Assembly: GCF_000980885.2 (NCBI RefSeq)
Contig: NZ_LBDA02000090.1
Location: forward strand, 1 to 64,000
DNA from: Streptomyces malaysiense
Lineage (GTDB): Bacteria; Actinomycetota; Actinomycetes; Streptomycetales; Streptomycetaceae
Direction of reading: 5' to 3'
DNA: 64,000 nt
Shown here: positions 35,075 to 43,874 of the stretch, in pieces
How the letters are laid out: every line of letters begins with the position of its first letter
Numbering within the stretch: the first letter of the stretch is position 1
Position numbers and translations under genes: made by a program
The notes under the pieces: model-generated
The model's database searches: none
Seen by the model: only the letters and a program-made list of their open reading frames with translations
What the model was told of the DNA's origin: nothing

Positions 35075-35673
35075 AGCAGGCCCGCTCTCAGTGCGTAGGC
35101 GACCGCGTGGGCGCGGTTGCGCAGTCGGAAGCGCTGGGTGATGTCGTGCACGACGGTGGTCACGGTGCGGGGCGAGTAGGCGAGGCGCTGGGCGATCTCG
35201 GCCGTCTCGTGCCCGTCGGCGACCAGGCGCAGCACCGAGCGTTCGCGGTCGGAGAGCGATCCGCCGGCCCAGCCCCGCTCGGCGCCCTCGGGCTGGTCGA
35301 GAACCTGTTCGAGCAGGTCGGTGGGGACGGTGCAGTCGTCCTGGGCGGCGGCGAGCACCGCGTGGGCGAGGCGGGACGCGTCCGCGTCGCGGCGCAGCAG
35401 CAGGCCCCGGGCGCCGGCGGCGAGGGCGTGCAGGGCGTCTCCCGAGGCGAGCGAGCCGGCCACCAGGACGACCGCGGGACGCTTCGGCTGGGCGCGGGTG
35501 GTGCGCACCATGTCGAGTTCGGCCGGGCCGAGCCGGTCCACGGTGAGCACGGCGACCCGGGCGTTCCCGGGCTCGCACACGGTGAGTTCCGGGCAGGCGA
35601 GCAGGGTACTGCGGGTGCCGGCCTCCAGGACCTGGTCGAGTGCGACCACACCGACGGGTACGGGAACTCCCAT
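35071..35673 (-). CDS. LuxR-type regulator 2
   Basis: This 200-residue protein resembles its downstream partner, with a C-terminal LuxR helix-turn-helix (SLSDRERSVLRLVADGHETA and YSPRTVTTVVHDITQRFRLR) and a degenerate receiver-like N-terminus (VAVLTVDRLGPAELDMVRT). The two C-termini align closely, ending RNRAHAVAYALRAGLL here and RNRAHAVARAVRHGLI there, which suggests duplication. AAGGAG precedes the ATG at 35673. It is transcribed divergently from the LanM gene, with 472 bases between the starts. Control of LanM or of the whole cluster is inferred from this layout. Confidence 0.85.
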   Translation of the reverse strand: MGVPVPVGVVALDQVLEAGTRSTLLACPELTVCEPGNARVAVLTVDRLGPAELDMVRTTRAQPKRPAVVLVAGSLASGDALHALAAGARGLLLRRDADASRLAHAVLAAAQDDCTVPTDLLEQVLDQPEGAERGWAGGSLSDRERSVLRLVADGHETAEIAQRLAYSPRTVTTVVHDITQRFRLRNRAHAVAYALRAGLL

Positions 35674-35890
35674 CTTCTGCTCCTTGCAAGGTCGTTCGCC
35701 CGGTGGTGAGCACCGCGGGCGGCCTGTGGGGTACGACGCCCACCCTGCCGCCGCCGTCCGGGGGCGGGCATCGGTAGTCGGTCCCCACCTTTGTGGTGCG
35801 GGCCCGCCGGCGGGCGGTGGGGGCCGGCTCCGGCGCGGGGGTGCGCGGCTCCCGTGAGGGCGGGTGCGGCACCGGGCCCGGGGGCCGCCG

Positions 35891-35900
35891 CCCATGTGGG
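35891..35900. promoter_or_regulatory. CCCATRTGGG palindrome, copy 1
   Basis: CCCATGTGGG, the first of three matching inverted repeats between the LuxR and LanM genes. Confidence 0.55.
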
Positions 35901-35923
35901 GCGCCCGCCGGGCGGCGTGGGGG

Positions 35924-35933
35924 CCCATATGGG
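35924..35933. promoter_or_regulatory. CCCATRTGGG palindrome, copy 2
   Basis: CCCATATGGG, a perfect palindrome 33 bases (about three helical turns) after copy 1. Confidence 0.6.
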
Positions 35934-36104
35934 GGTGGAGCGTACGGGTGGCGGCCGCGGGGGCGTGGGGGGGTGCCGCCGGGGACGTGTGGGTGACGGT
36001 CGTGGGGGTTATGGGTAGTACGGCTCCGACCTGCGGTTTCCCCATCCTTCGGGGTGGCCCCACCCAGGGGCGGGGAGGGGCCGGGAAGAATATGGGGGTC
36101 ACTT

Positions 36105-36116
36105 CCCCATGTGGGG
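36105..36116. promoter_or_regulatory. CCCATRTGGG palindrome, copy 3, extended
   Basis: CCCCATGTGGGG, the longest copy, ends 30 bases before the LanM GTG. A protein bound here would sit over the expected promoter or leader of LanM. Confidence 0.6.
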
Positions 36117-36145
36117 GTCGGCCCCCGTCTGGGACCTTCGTTGAC

Positions 36146-39100
36146 GTGACTGAGACCGCCAGCCTCCCGACTCCCCGGAGCGCCGGCCTGCCGCTCGCCT
36201 GGTGGGCCCCGGCGCTTTCCCTCGCGGAGCGCCTCGCCGCCCCCGGCCGGCCGGCCGCGCCCGCCGACCCCGACGCCCCCGTCCGCGCCCCCTGGGCCGC
36301 CGGTGACGCCGAGGGATTCGCGCTGCGGCTGGCACACCTCGGGGTGGACGGCGCAACGGCGGCGGCCCTCGCCGCGGAGCCCGCGGAGCGGCTCGCCGCC
36401 CGCGCCGCGGAGCCCCGCTGGGCGCGGTACGTGGAGACGGCCCTGGACGCCGCCCCCGAGCACGGCGGGGAGCCGGCCACGGACGGTACGGGCGCCGAGG
36501 TCTTCGCCCACGTCGTACAGCCCCTCGTCGCCCCGGCCGCCGCGCGTCTGTCCACCCTGCTGCCGGGCTTCGCCGCAACCGAACGGACGGTGTGGCAGCG
36601 CGAGTTCGGCACCTGGCTGACCTCGCAGCTGGCGCGGCTGGCCGCTCGTACCCTCGTACGGGAGCTCGCCGGGGCACGGCGCGCCGGGCGGCTCGCGGGG
36701 GCGACCTCGCGGGAGCGGTTCGCGTCCTTCGTCGCCGGCGCGGGCACCCGGCGGGGGCTCGGCGAGCTGTTCGCCGCCTACCCGGTGCTGGCCCGGATGC
36801 TCGGCCAGACCGCGCTGGACGCCCTGGACGCGGCGGCCGAACTGGTCGTCCGCTTCCGGGCGGACCGGGACGAGCTGGTCGCCGCTCTCCTCGACGGACG
36901 CGAGCCGGGGGCGCTCACCCGCGTCGAACTCGGGCTGGGCGACGCCCACCAGGGCAACCGGTCGGTGGCCGTCCTGCGCTTCGCCGACGGCGCCCGTGTG
37001 GTGTACAAGCCGCGGCCGCTCGGCCAGCACGCCCTGCTGGACGAACTGGCGGCCTGGATGGACACCAAGGTGCCCGATCTCGCGCTGCGCACCGCGCGCA
37101 CCGTGCGCCGGGAGGGCTACGGCTGGCTGGAGTTCGTGTCCCACCGCTGGTGCCGCTCGGTGACCGAGACCGACGCCTTCTACCGCCGCCAGGGTGTGCT
37201 GCTGGCGCTGCTCTACGCGGTGGACGGCGCCGACATGCACTACGAGAACGTCATCGCCTGCGGCGGCCAGCCGGTCCTGGTGGACGCCGAGACACTGCTG
37301 CACACCGGGCTCGGGCAGGCCATGACGGCCGGTGCCGACCCGGCCGCGGACGCCCTGCACACCTCCGTGCACCGCACCTGCCTGCTGCCTCATCTGCTGA
37401 TCGGCGAGCACGGCGCGCTGGACATCTCGGCGCTCGGCCGCTCCACCGACGGCACCTTCCCCAGCGAGGGGCTGCACTGGGCGGACAGCGGCCGCGACAC
37501 CATGCGCGCCGTGCGGGGGCCGCTGCTCAGCCCGGCCGCGCAGAACCAGCCGCTGCCCGACGGCCGCCCGCTGGACGGCGCGGACCACCGGGCTGCCCTG
37601 CTCGACGGATTCCGCACGGCGTACGCGGCCATCGCGGCGCACGGCGGCGAACTGATCGGCGAGGACGGCCCGCTGACGGCGGGCGCGGACAGCCCGGCAC
37701 GGCTGATCGCCCGTGCCACCCGGCTGTACGCGACCCTGCTGGAGGAGTCCACGCATCCGGCGCTGCTCGGTGACGCGCTCGCCCGGGACGGGGTGTTCGC
37801 CGTGCTGTGGACCGAGTCCGAGCACGACCGGGCGCGCTCGCGGCTCATCGAGCACGAGACGGCCGACCTGTGGCGCGGCGACGTCCCCCTGTTCACCCAT
37901 CGGCCGTCCGGAACGGGGGTCCGGACGGCCGACGGGACCTGGCTGGCCGATGTGCTGCCGGAGGCGAGCCTGACCGCGGTGCGCAAGAAGATCGCGCGGA
38001 TGGACGAGATCGACTGCCGCGACCAGGAGTGGATCGTCTCGGCGACCCTGGCCGCCCGGGGCGCCTGCGACCCGGCGGACCGGCCGCGGTCGGCGCTGGC
38101 CGTGGCGACCGTGCCGGCCGTCGTGCCCGACGCCTCCCGGCTGCTGGCCGCGGTGTGCGGGATCGCCGACGACATCGCCGCGCGTGCGGTACGCGACGGC
38201 GGCCGCGCCAACTGGCTCGGTCTGGAGCGGGTCTCGGGCCCGCACTGGGCGGTGCTGCCGATGGGCGCCGGGCTCGCGCAGGGCTACTGCGGGGTCGCGC
38301 TCTTCCTCGCCCACACCGGCGCGCTGACCGGCGCCGACCGGTACACCGCGCTGGCCCGGGAGGCGGTACGGCCGCTGCCCGCCCTGCTGACGGCCCTGGC
38401 CGCCGACCCCGAACTGGGCGCGGCGGCGGGCCCCGGCGCCTACGACGGTCTCGGCGGTGTCTGCTACGCGCTGGTCCGGCTGTCGGCGCTGCTGGGCGGC
38501 GAGTCGACCCGGTGTCTGCCGGACGCGCTCACCGCGCTCGCCCACGCGGCGGCCGGGTGCACGGACCCGGGGCTGGCCGGGGGTACGGCCGGGGCGCTGG
38601 CCGCCGCCGTCGCCGTGCACGAGGCGGCCGGGACCCCGGGCGCGCTGGAGCTGGCCGACGCCCTGGCGGACCGGCTGTGCCAGGCGGGGCCGGTGACGGA
38701 CGCCGGTTTCGCGGACGGCGCCGCGGGGATCGGCTGGTCACTGCTGCGGTACGCGGCCGCCCGGCCGGAGCGGTCCGCGGCGCACGCGAGCGCCGGCCGG
38801 GCCCTGCTCGACGGCGCGGCCCTGCGGGCTCGGGACGCGGACACCGATCCGTCGTGGGCGCGCGGGCTCGCCGGAGTGGCGGCCGCCGCCTCGTCCCTCA
38901 CCGAACTCCCCTCCTGCGCGGCCGGGTTCTCGGCCCGGCTGCGGGACGCCGGGGTCGGGCCCGACCTCAGCCTCGGCCAGGGTGCCCTCGGCACGCTGGA
39001 AGCCCTCTCGGTCCTGGCCGAGCGGGGCGACACCCCGGCCGCCGAGGCCCTGACCCTGCGCACCGGCCAGGCGCTCGCGTTCGTCGAGGCGCAGGGCCAC

Positions 39101-39235
39101 CGCTGCGCCACCCCCGACCACGTTCCCTCCCCCGGGCTGCTGACCGGTCTGTCCGGCATCGGCTACGGACTGCTCCGTCTGGCCCACCCCGACTCCGTGC
39201 CCTCCGTCCTGCTCCTGGGACACCCCGGCCGGTAG
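36146..39235 (+). CDS. LanM-type lanthipeptide synthetase with degenerate cyclase domain
   Basis: This 1029-residue protein has the class II LanM layout. The dehydratase domain (about 100-600) keeps its kinase-like site: VVYKPRPL with Lys288, DMHYEN with Asp363, His365 and Asn368, and LVDAET with Asp380. It should phosphorylate and dehydrate Ser/Thr. The LanC domain (about 690-1029) keeps its barrel pattern (GLAQGYCGVALFL, GAYDGLGGVCYAL, LLTGLSGIGYGLLRL), but the zinc ligands are absent: the usual W-C-x-G is SWARG (903-907), the usual C-H-G is SLGQG (942-946), and the GFxHG histidine region is GFADG. Thioether cyclisation by the known mechanism is therefore unlikely. The GTG at 36146 has a weak ribosome binding site; an ATG at 36092 is an alternative start but would place the third palindrome inside the gene. 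The candidate substrate follows at 39317. Confidence 0.9.
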   Translation: MTETASLPTPRSAGLPLAWWAPALSLAERLAAPGRPAAPADPDAPVRAPWAAGDAEGFALRLAHLGVDGATAAALAAEPAERLAARAAEPRWARYVETALDAAPEHGGEPATDGTGAEVFAHVVQPLVAPAAARLSTLLPGFAATERTVWQREFGTWLTSQLARLAARTLVRELAGARRAGRLAGATSRERFASFVAGAGTRRGLGELFAAYPVLARMLGQTALDALDAAAELVVRFRADRDELVAALLDGREPGALTRVELGLGDAHQGNRSVAVLRFADGARVVYKPRPLGQHALLDELAAWMDTKVPDLALRTARTVRREGYGWLEFVSHRWCRSVTETDAFYRRQGVLLALLYAVDGADMHYENVIACGGQPVLVDAETLLHTGLGQAMTAGADPAADALHTSVHRTCLLPHLLIGEHGALDISALGRSTDGTFPSEGLHWADSGRDTMRAVRGPLLSPAAQNQPLPDGRPLDGADHRAALLDGFRTAYAAIAAHGGELIGEDGPLTAGADSPARLIARATRLYATLLEESTHPALLGDALARDGVFAVLWTESEHDRARSRLIEHETADLWRGDVPLFTHRPSGTGVRTADGTWLADVLPEASLTAVRKKIARMDEIDCRDQEWIVSATLAARGACDPADRPRSALAVATVPAVVPDASRLLAAVCGIADDIAARAVRDGGRANWLGLERVSGPHWAVLPMGAGLAQGYCGVALFLAHTGALTGADRYTALAREAVRPLPALLTALAADPELGAAAGPGAYDGLGGVCYALVRLSALLGGESTRCLPDALTALAHAAAGCTDPGLAGGTAGALAAAVAVHEAAGTPGALELADALADRLCQAGPVTDAGFADGAAGIGWSLLRYAAARPERSAAHASAGRALLDGAALRARDADTDPSWARGLAGVAAAASSLTELPSCAAGFSARLRDAGVGPDLSLGQGALGTLEALSVLAERGDTPAAEALTLRTGQALAFVEAQGHRCATPDHVPSPGLLTGLSGIGYGLLRLAHPDSVPSVLLLGHPGR

Positions 39236-39316
39236 GGCAACCGACCGACCTCGTCGCCCGTCTCCGCCTCCGCCCCCGCGCCCACCCGCGCGGGACCACC
39301 TGAAGGGGATCACCTC

Positions 39317-39514
39317 ATGGACAAGAACCTCACCGCCACCGCCGCCGACGTCGACGAGAACGCCGCGGACGAGCAGGACGCGGCCGGTGGCATCACCCTC
39401 AAGGGCCGCAACCGCGCCTGCGCCCGTGCCCGGGTGCTGGCCGGAATGGTCCTCACCAGCGGCCTTGTCATCACGCTGAGCACCATCGACACCTCGGTCT
39501 CCGCTCCCCGGTAG
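39317..39514 (+). CDS. Candidate LanM precursor peptide (65 aa)
   Basis: This 65-residue peptide starts 81 bases after the LanM stop, with AAGGGG upstream of its ATG and a terminator right after it. The first 25 residues are acidic and end in DAAGG, like the double-glycine cleavage site of class II leaders. The proposed core (26-65) has one cysteine only (Cys35), near its start. All candidate dehydration sites of the C-terminal part, Thr47, Ser48, Thr53, Ser55, Thr56, Thr59, Ser60 and Ser62, lie after it, in a hydrophobic tail (VLAGMVLTSGLVITLSTIDT). This suits a dehydrated but largely uncyclised peptide, in line with the degenerate cyclase. It could instead be a small membrane peptide unrelated to LanM; position and the GG motif favour a precursor. 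Confidence 0.65.
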   Translation: MDKNLTATAADVDENAADEQDAAGGITLKGRNRACARARVLAGMVLTSGLVITLSTIDTSVSAPR

Positions 39515-39541
39515 GCGACCGCCGGCTGCCACAGGCGTGAT

Positions 39542-39570
39542 GGCGCGGACCCGTCCTGCGGGTCCGCGCC
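39542..39570 (+). terminator. Terminator after the candidate precursor
   Basis: A perfect 12-base-pair stem (GGCGCGGACCCG with its complement) and a five-base loop lie 27 bases past the precursor stop. It ends the LanM-precursor transcript ahead of the LAL regulator gene. Confidence 0.85.
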
Positions 39571-39651
39571 GCCGTGTGTCCAAGCGGAGCGATACGGTCC
39601 GGGCGGGGCGACCTGCCACAGGTGGCGATATTCCGATTATCATCTGCGTTC

Positions 39652-42570
39652 ATGCGTTCCCATGCGCCTTCCCTGGTCGGACGGGGTCCCCAACTCCACC
39701 TTCTCGAACGTGCGTTGAGCGGCGCTCAACAGGGACGCGGCGGTGTGGTCTTCCTGGTCGGTGAGGCCGGGGTCGGCAAGTCGCGGCTCGCGGCCGAGGT
39801 CGTGGGCGGCGCGCTCGACGCCGGCATGCGGGTGCTGCGCGGCCGCAGCAGCACCACGGGCCCCGCGGTGCCGTTCCGGCCGTTGACCGAGGCGCTCATG
39901 TCCCTGTTCCGGGGCGGCGAGTCCATGGACGACCTGGCCCTCGGCCCGTACCGGCCGGTGCTCGGACGGCTGATTCCCGACTGGGACACCGGTGAGCGCG
40001 AGAGCAGTTCCATGGTCATCCTGGGCGAGGCGGTGCTGCGGCTGCTGATCGCGGCCGGCCGTGGACAGGGCCAGCTGCTGCTCCTGGAGGATCTGCACGA
40101 CGCCGACCCGGAGACGCTCGGCGTCCTCGAATACCTCGTGGACAACCTGGAGTACACGCCCGTCCTGCTGCTCGCCACCGTCCGCACGGACTTCAGCGAC
40201 GCCCTCGACCTGGCCCAGTCCGCACGGCGGCGCGGCGCCGCCACCCTGCTGGAGATCCCGCCGCTGACCCGGGAGCAGGCGGACGAGATGGTCGCGGCCC
40301 AACTGGGCGCGGCGGACCCGGGCCAGGTGCCGGACACCGTGCTCCAGCGGCTGTGGGAGGACAGTTCCGGCAGCCCGTACCTGGTCGAGGAACTGCTCCA
40401 GACCATGATCGGGGCCGGCACCCTGGTACAGGGCCAGGACGGCTGGCGGGCGATCGGCGATCCGCGCAGCGACGTCTCCTCGACCCTGGCCCGGGACATC
40501 CTGCGCCGCATCGACCGGCTCGGCGCGCAGGGACTGACCCTGCTGTCGGCCGCCGCCGTGCTCGGCCGCCGCTTCCCGCTGACCGTGCTCCAGCGGATGA
40601 GCGGCGTCGACGACCGCGCGCTGCTCAGCCATCTGCACGCGGGCGTCGCGGCCCGCCTGGTGATCCCGGACGAACCGGCCCCCGACTGGTACTCCTTCCG
40701 GCACTCGCTTACCGTGGAGGCCCTGTTCACGCAGATGACCCCCGGTCAGCGGGCCGACCTCGCGCGCCGGGGAGCGGAGGCGGTCGAGGAGCTGCACCCC
40801 GAACTCGGCGGCGACTGGTGCGCGCTGGCGGCGGGGCTGCGCAGCGAGGCCGGGGACCGGGGCGCGGCCGGGCTGCTGTTCGCGGACGCGGGCGGCCGGG
40901 CCCTCGCGGCCGGTGCGCTGGGCTCCGCCGTGACGCTGCTCAGCCGTGCCGAGAACCTGCTGGCCGAGGCCGGGGACGCCCAGGGCCGGGCCGCTGCCCT
41001 GGAGAACCTGCTGCCGGCGCTCGCCGAGGCCGGCGACTTCGCGCGCGCCTTCGAACTGGCCGAGGACCTGCACGTGCTGGGCGGCTCCGGGCTCAGTCCC
41101 GTCCGGCTCGCCACCCTGCACGCCCGGCTGGCCAAGGTCGCCCACACGGCGGGGCGGTGGAGCGACGGCAACCGGCAGGTGGCCCGCGCCCGTGAGGTGC
41201 TGGCGGCCGCGCCGGACGAGATGACCACCGCCACCGTCGACGTGACGGCCGCCTACCTGGCCCTGGACACACCAGGTCCGGACCGCACCCAGCACGCCGA
41301 GAAGCTGGCCCGCTCGGCCGCCGACACCGCCGAACGCCACGGACTGCCCGTGGTCGCCTGCCAGGCACAGGAACTGCTCGCCACCGTGGCCCGCGAACGG
41401 GACCCGGAGGAGTCCGAGGCGATGCTCGGCCAGGCCCTCGCCACCGCCGAACGCCACCGGCTGCCCCTGCAGCGGATGTACGCGGCCACCCGGCTCGGCG
41501 GCAACGCCTGGCTCGCCGAGGGCGACACCACCGGCCTGCTGGCGGCACGCGAGGAGGCGCTGCGGCTCGGCTCGGTCAACATCGTGCACACCGTCGACGG
41601 CATCCTCGTGCTCGACGCCGTGCTGCGTGGTGACGACGACGCCGCCCGCGCCACCGCGGCCGAGTGCCTGGCCGTCGTACGACGGCTGCGGCTCGCGCCC
41701 GCCGTGCGGTACGTCCTGATGGCGCAGGCCGTGCTGGCCGCGCACCATGGCGACCGTGCCGGGATGGAGACGGCGCTGGCCGCGTTCGCGCAGTGGGACG
41801 GGGCCGGTTCGCAGGAGGAGCCGCTGAGTCACGGTCTGGCGCGTGCCTTCTGCGCGCTCCTGGAGGAGGACCGGGAGCAGGCCCGGGAGGATCTGGGCAC
41901 GGTGCTGGCGCTGGAGGCGGACAATCCCTCGACCTACCATCTCAGCGGCACCCATGGCATGGTGCTGCTGCTGGACGTGCTCGCCGGTCGCGCGGACCGC
42001 GCCCGGCACGCGGAGATCACCGCCACCGCGATGGCCCGGATGCGCTGGAACCGGCACTTCGTGCTGCTCACCGAGGCCGTGCTGCTGGGCCGGGAGGGCG
42101 CGGGTGCCGGGGCGGCACGCGCGGTCGAGGCGGCGCAGGCGGTGGCGGAGCCGTATCCGCTGGCCCGGCATCTCGGGCTGCGGCTGATCGCGGACGCGGC
42201 GCAGCAGGACGGCTGGGGCGATCCGGTCGGCTGGCTGCGGCAGGCGGAGCACTACTTCCACGAGCGAGACGTCCCGGCCGTCGCGGGCGCCTGCCGGGCC
42301 GGGCTGCGCCGGCTCGGCGCCCCGGTGCGCCAGCACCGCACCGGGAGCAGCGGCATCCCGGACCAGCTGCGCGCCCAGGGCGTCACGGTCCGGGAGTTCG
42401 AGGTGTTCCGGCTGCTCGCGGAGCGGCTGTCCAACAAGGACATCGCGGACCGGCTGTTCATATCCCCGCGTACGGCGGAGAAGCACATCGCCAGTCTGAT
42501 CACGAAGACGGAGGCGGCCAACCGCGCCGATCTGTGCGCGCGTTCGGCCGCCCTGCGGGACTCCTCCTAA
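39652..42570 (+). CDS. LAL-family (large ATP-binding LuxR) regulator
   Basis: This 972-residue regulator has an N-terminal AAA-type ATPase (about 1-300), with Walker A GEAGVGKS at residues 37-44 and the Walker B-like LLLLEDLHDADPE around 140. A long helical TPR-like middle follows, and then a C-terminal LuxR helix-turn-helix (TVREFEVFRLLAERLSNKDI, then SPRTAEKHIASLITK). LAL regulators commonly activate antibiotic clusters in Streptomyces. The ATG at 39652 fits the family start (SLVGRGPQLHLLERAL) although its ribosome binding site is weak. It is the only large pathway-type activator in the locus and is a good candidate to control both the NRPS and LanM parts. Its TAA overlaps the stop of the convergent MFS gene. 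Confidence 0.92.
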   Translation: MRSHAPSLVGRGPQLHLLERALSGAQQGRGGVVFLVGEAGVGKSRLAAEVVGGALDAGMRVLRGRSSTTGPAVPFRPLTEALMSLFRGGESMDDLALGPYRPVLGRLIPDWDTGERESSSMVILGEAVLRLLIAAGRGQGQLLLLEDLHDADPETLGVLEYLVDNLEYTPVLLLATVRTDFSDALDLAQSARRRGAATLLEIPPLTREQADEMVAAQLGAADPGQVPDTVLQRLWEDSSGSPYLVEELLQTMIGAGTLVQGQDGWRAIGDPRSDVSSTLARDILRRIDRLGAQGLTLLSAAAVLGRRFPLTVLQRMSGVDDRALLSHLHAGVAARLVIPDEPAPDWYSFRHSLTVEALFTQMTPGQRADLARRGAEAVEELHPELGGDWCALAAGLRSEAGDRGAAGLLFADAGGRALAAGALGSAVTLLSRAENLLAEAGDAQGRAAALENLLPALAEAGDFARAFELAEDLHVLGGSGLSPVRLATLHARLAKVAHTAGRWSDGNRQVARAREVLAAAPDEMTTATVDVTAAYLALDTPGPDRTQHAEKLARSAADTAERHGLPVVACQAQELLATVARERDPEESEAMLGQALATAERHRLPLQRMYAATRLGGNAWLAEGDTTGLLAAREEALRLGSVNIVHTVDGILVLDAVLRGDDDAARATAAECLAVVRRLRLAPAVRYVLMAQAVLAAHHGDRAGMETALAAFAQWDGAGSQEEPLSHGLARAFCALLEEDREQAREDLGTVLALEADNPSTYHLSGTHGMVLLLDVLAGRADRARHAEITATAMARMRWNRHFVLLTEAVLLGREGAGAGAARAVEAAQAVAEPYPLARHLGLRLIADAAQQDGWGDPVGWLRQAEHYFHERDVPAVAGACRAGLRRLGAPVRQHRTGSSGIPDQLRAQGVTVREFEVFRLLAERLSNKDIADRLFISPRTAEKHIASLITKTEAANRADLCARSAALRDSS

Positions 42571-43835
42571 CGCATCTCGCGCACCGCCCGGGACCCGAGC
42601 ACCGCCAGCCCCGTCAGGGCGAGCACCGCGGCGACCACCCCGAACAGGGCGAGCGTGCCGGTCCGGGCCAGCGCGCCGCACACGATGAGCGACAGCGGGG
42701 CGGCGGCGTAGCCGAGGACCATGTCGACGGAGATGACCCGGCTGAGCACGTCCTGGGGGATGTTGCGCTGGATCCAGCTCAGTCCGAACACCCCCTGGAA
42801 GCCGATGGCGAAGCCCATGGCCAGCACGGTCGCGACGACCGCCGGGGTGCTGTGCACCAGACCGAGGACCGCCATCCCGGCGCCGAGCCAGCCGGCCAGT
42901 CCGGCCACCAGCAGACCGACCCGGGGCCGGCCCCCCATGGCGCCGCCCGCCAGCGTGCCGAGCATCGCGCCGCCGGCGAGGGACCCGTTGAGCACGCCCA
43001 GGGTGGCGGAGCCACCGCGCAGCACCTGCTCGGCGAGCGTGGCGAAGCCGACCGTGAAGGGCCCGGCGTAACAGAAGTTGACGGCGGTGTCGAGGACCAC
43101 GACCGTCCGCAGGCGCGGGTCGCGCAGGGTGAAGGCGACGCCCTCGCGGATGCGGGCGGCGAGGGACGGGGGGCGTTCGGCTTCCCCGCCGTCCTCGGGA
43201 CCGGCCGCCTTCCGCGCCGCGGCGGCGGGGGGCCGGGTGGCGATCAGGGACACGCACCATCCGCACAGCGCGAAGCAGACGGCGTCGACCACGAACGCGA
43301 CCGGCGCCCGGGTCAGCGCGATGACCACACCGCCGACCGCCGGGCCGAGCACGGCCGCGGTGCGCGAGCCGGCGCCGAGGAGCGCGTTGGCCGGGGTGAG
43401 CAGGTCCTTGTCCACCACCGAGGGCAGGATCGACACCCGGGCGGGCTGGAAGAAGGCGTCCACCGCGCCGAAGGCGGCGGCCGCCGCGCACAGCATCCAG
43501 ACCGTCAGGTGCCCGGTGAGACCGGCCATTCCGACCCCGGCCATCAGGACGGCGCGGGTCCAGCTGGAGGCGATCATCAGGGTGCGGGTGGACCAGGAGT
43601 CGCTGAGGGTGCCGCCGACCAGGGTGAGCAGGGCGCGGGGTACGGCCTGGAAGGCGAGGACGTATCCGAGGGTGAGGGTGGAGCCGGTCAGGCCGAGAGT
43701 GATCCAGGAGAACGCGACGACGCTGAAGCCGTCGCCGAGCAGGGACAACGACTGTCCCAGCCACAGGAGTCGGAAGGGCCGCTGCCGGGCGGGTGCCCAC
43801 AGCCGGGGACCGGCGCCGGCGAGGGTGGTGGCCAT
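42567..43835 (-). CDS. MFS exporter (EntS/MFS_3-like)
   Basis: This 422-residue membrane protein has about 12 hydrophobic helices and the pattern of EntS/MFS_3-type drug and siderophore exporters. The start FRLLWLGQSLSLLGDGFSVV and the helix 2-3 loop GGTLSDSWSTRTLMI (a variant of the MFS motif A) are typical. It is the last gene of the minus-strand NRPS operon, 39 bases after the P450, and most likely exports the peptide product or gives self-resistance. GAAAGG precedes the ATG. Its TAG overlaps the TAA of the convergent LAL gene within 42567-42570, so there is no terminator between them. Confidence 0.9.
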   Translation of the reverse strand: MATTLAGAGPRLWAPARQRPFRLLWLGQSLSLLGDGFSVVAFSWITLGLTGSTLTLGYVLAFQAVPRALLTLVGGTLSDSWSTRTLMIASSWTRAVLMAGVGMAGLTGHLTVWMLCAAAAAFGAVDAFFQPARVSILPSVVDKDLLTPANALLGAGSRTAAVLGPAVGGVVIALTRAPVAFVVDAVCFALCGWCVSLIATRPPAAAARKAAGPEDGGEAERPPSLAARIREGVAFTLRDPRLRTVVVLDTAVNFCYAGPFTVGFATLAEQVLRGGSATLGVLNGSLAGGAMLGTLAGGAMGGRPRVGLLVAGLAGWLGAGMAVLGLVHSTPAVVATVLAMGFAIGFQGVFGLSWIQRNIPQDVLSRVISVDMVLGYAAAPLSLIVCGALARTGTLALFGVVAAVLALTGLAVLGSRAVREMR

Positions 43836-43874
43836 GATGTGCCTTTCGGGGTGCGGACGCTCGCGGCGGTCCGG

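Larger units (their letters stand above)
35674..36145. promoter_or_regulatory. Divergent control region, luxR pair/LanM
   Basis: This 472-base region lies between the LuxR pair and the LanM gene. It contains three copies of the palindrome CCCATRTGGG (35891, 35924, 36106), a half site ATATGGGGG at about 36090, and many G-runs. I infer that it holds both promoters and that the LuxR proteins bind the palindromes. Confidence 0.6.

Noticed and set aside
36092..36145. ATG at 36092 as the LanM start
   Set aside because: It would put the third palindrome inside the coding region and adds residues without family match; the GTG at 36146 begins the protein more naturally. Not fully excluded.
42560..42575. 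Frameshift or sequencing error at the LAL/MFS junction
   Set aside because: Both frames end cleanly; the stop codons TAA and TAG of convergent genes simply overlap.
39640..43800. A 1386-codon open minus-strand frame across the LAL and MFS genes
   Set aside because: It spans two real genes on opposite strands, and its translation has no motifs; it is an artefact of codon bias.
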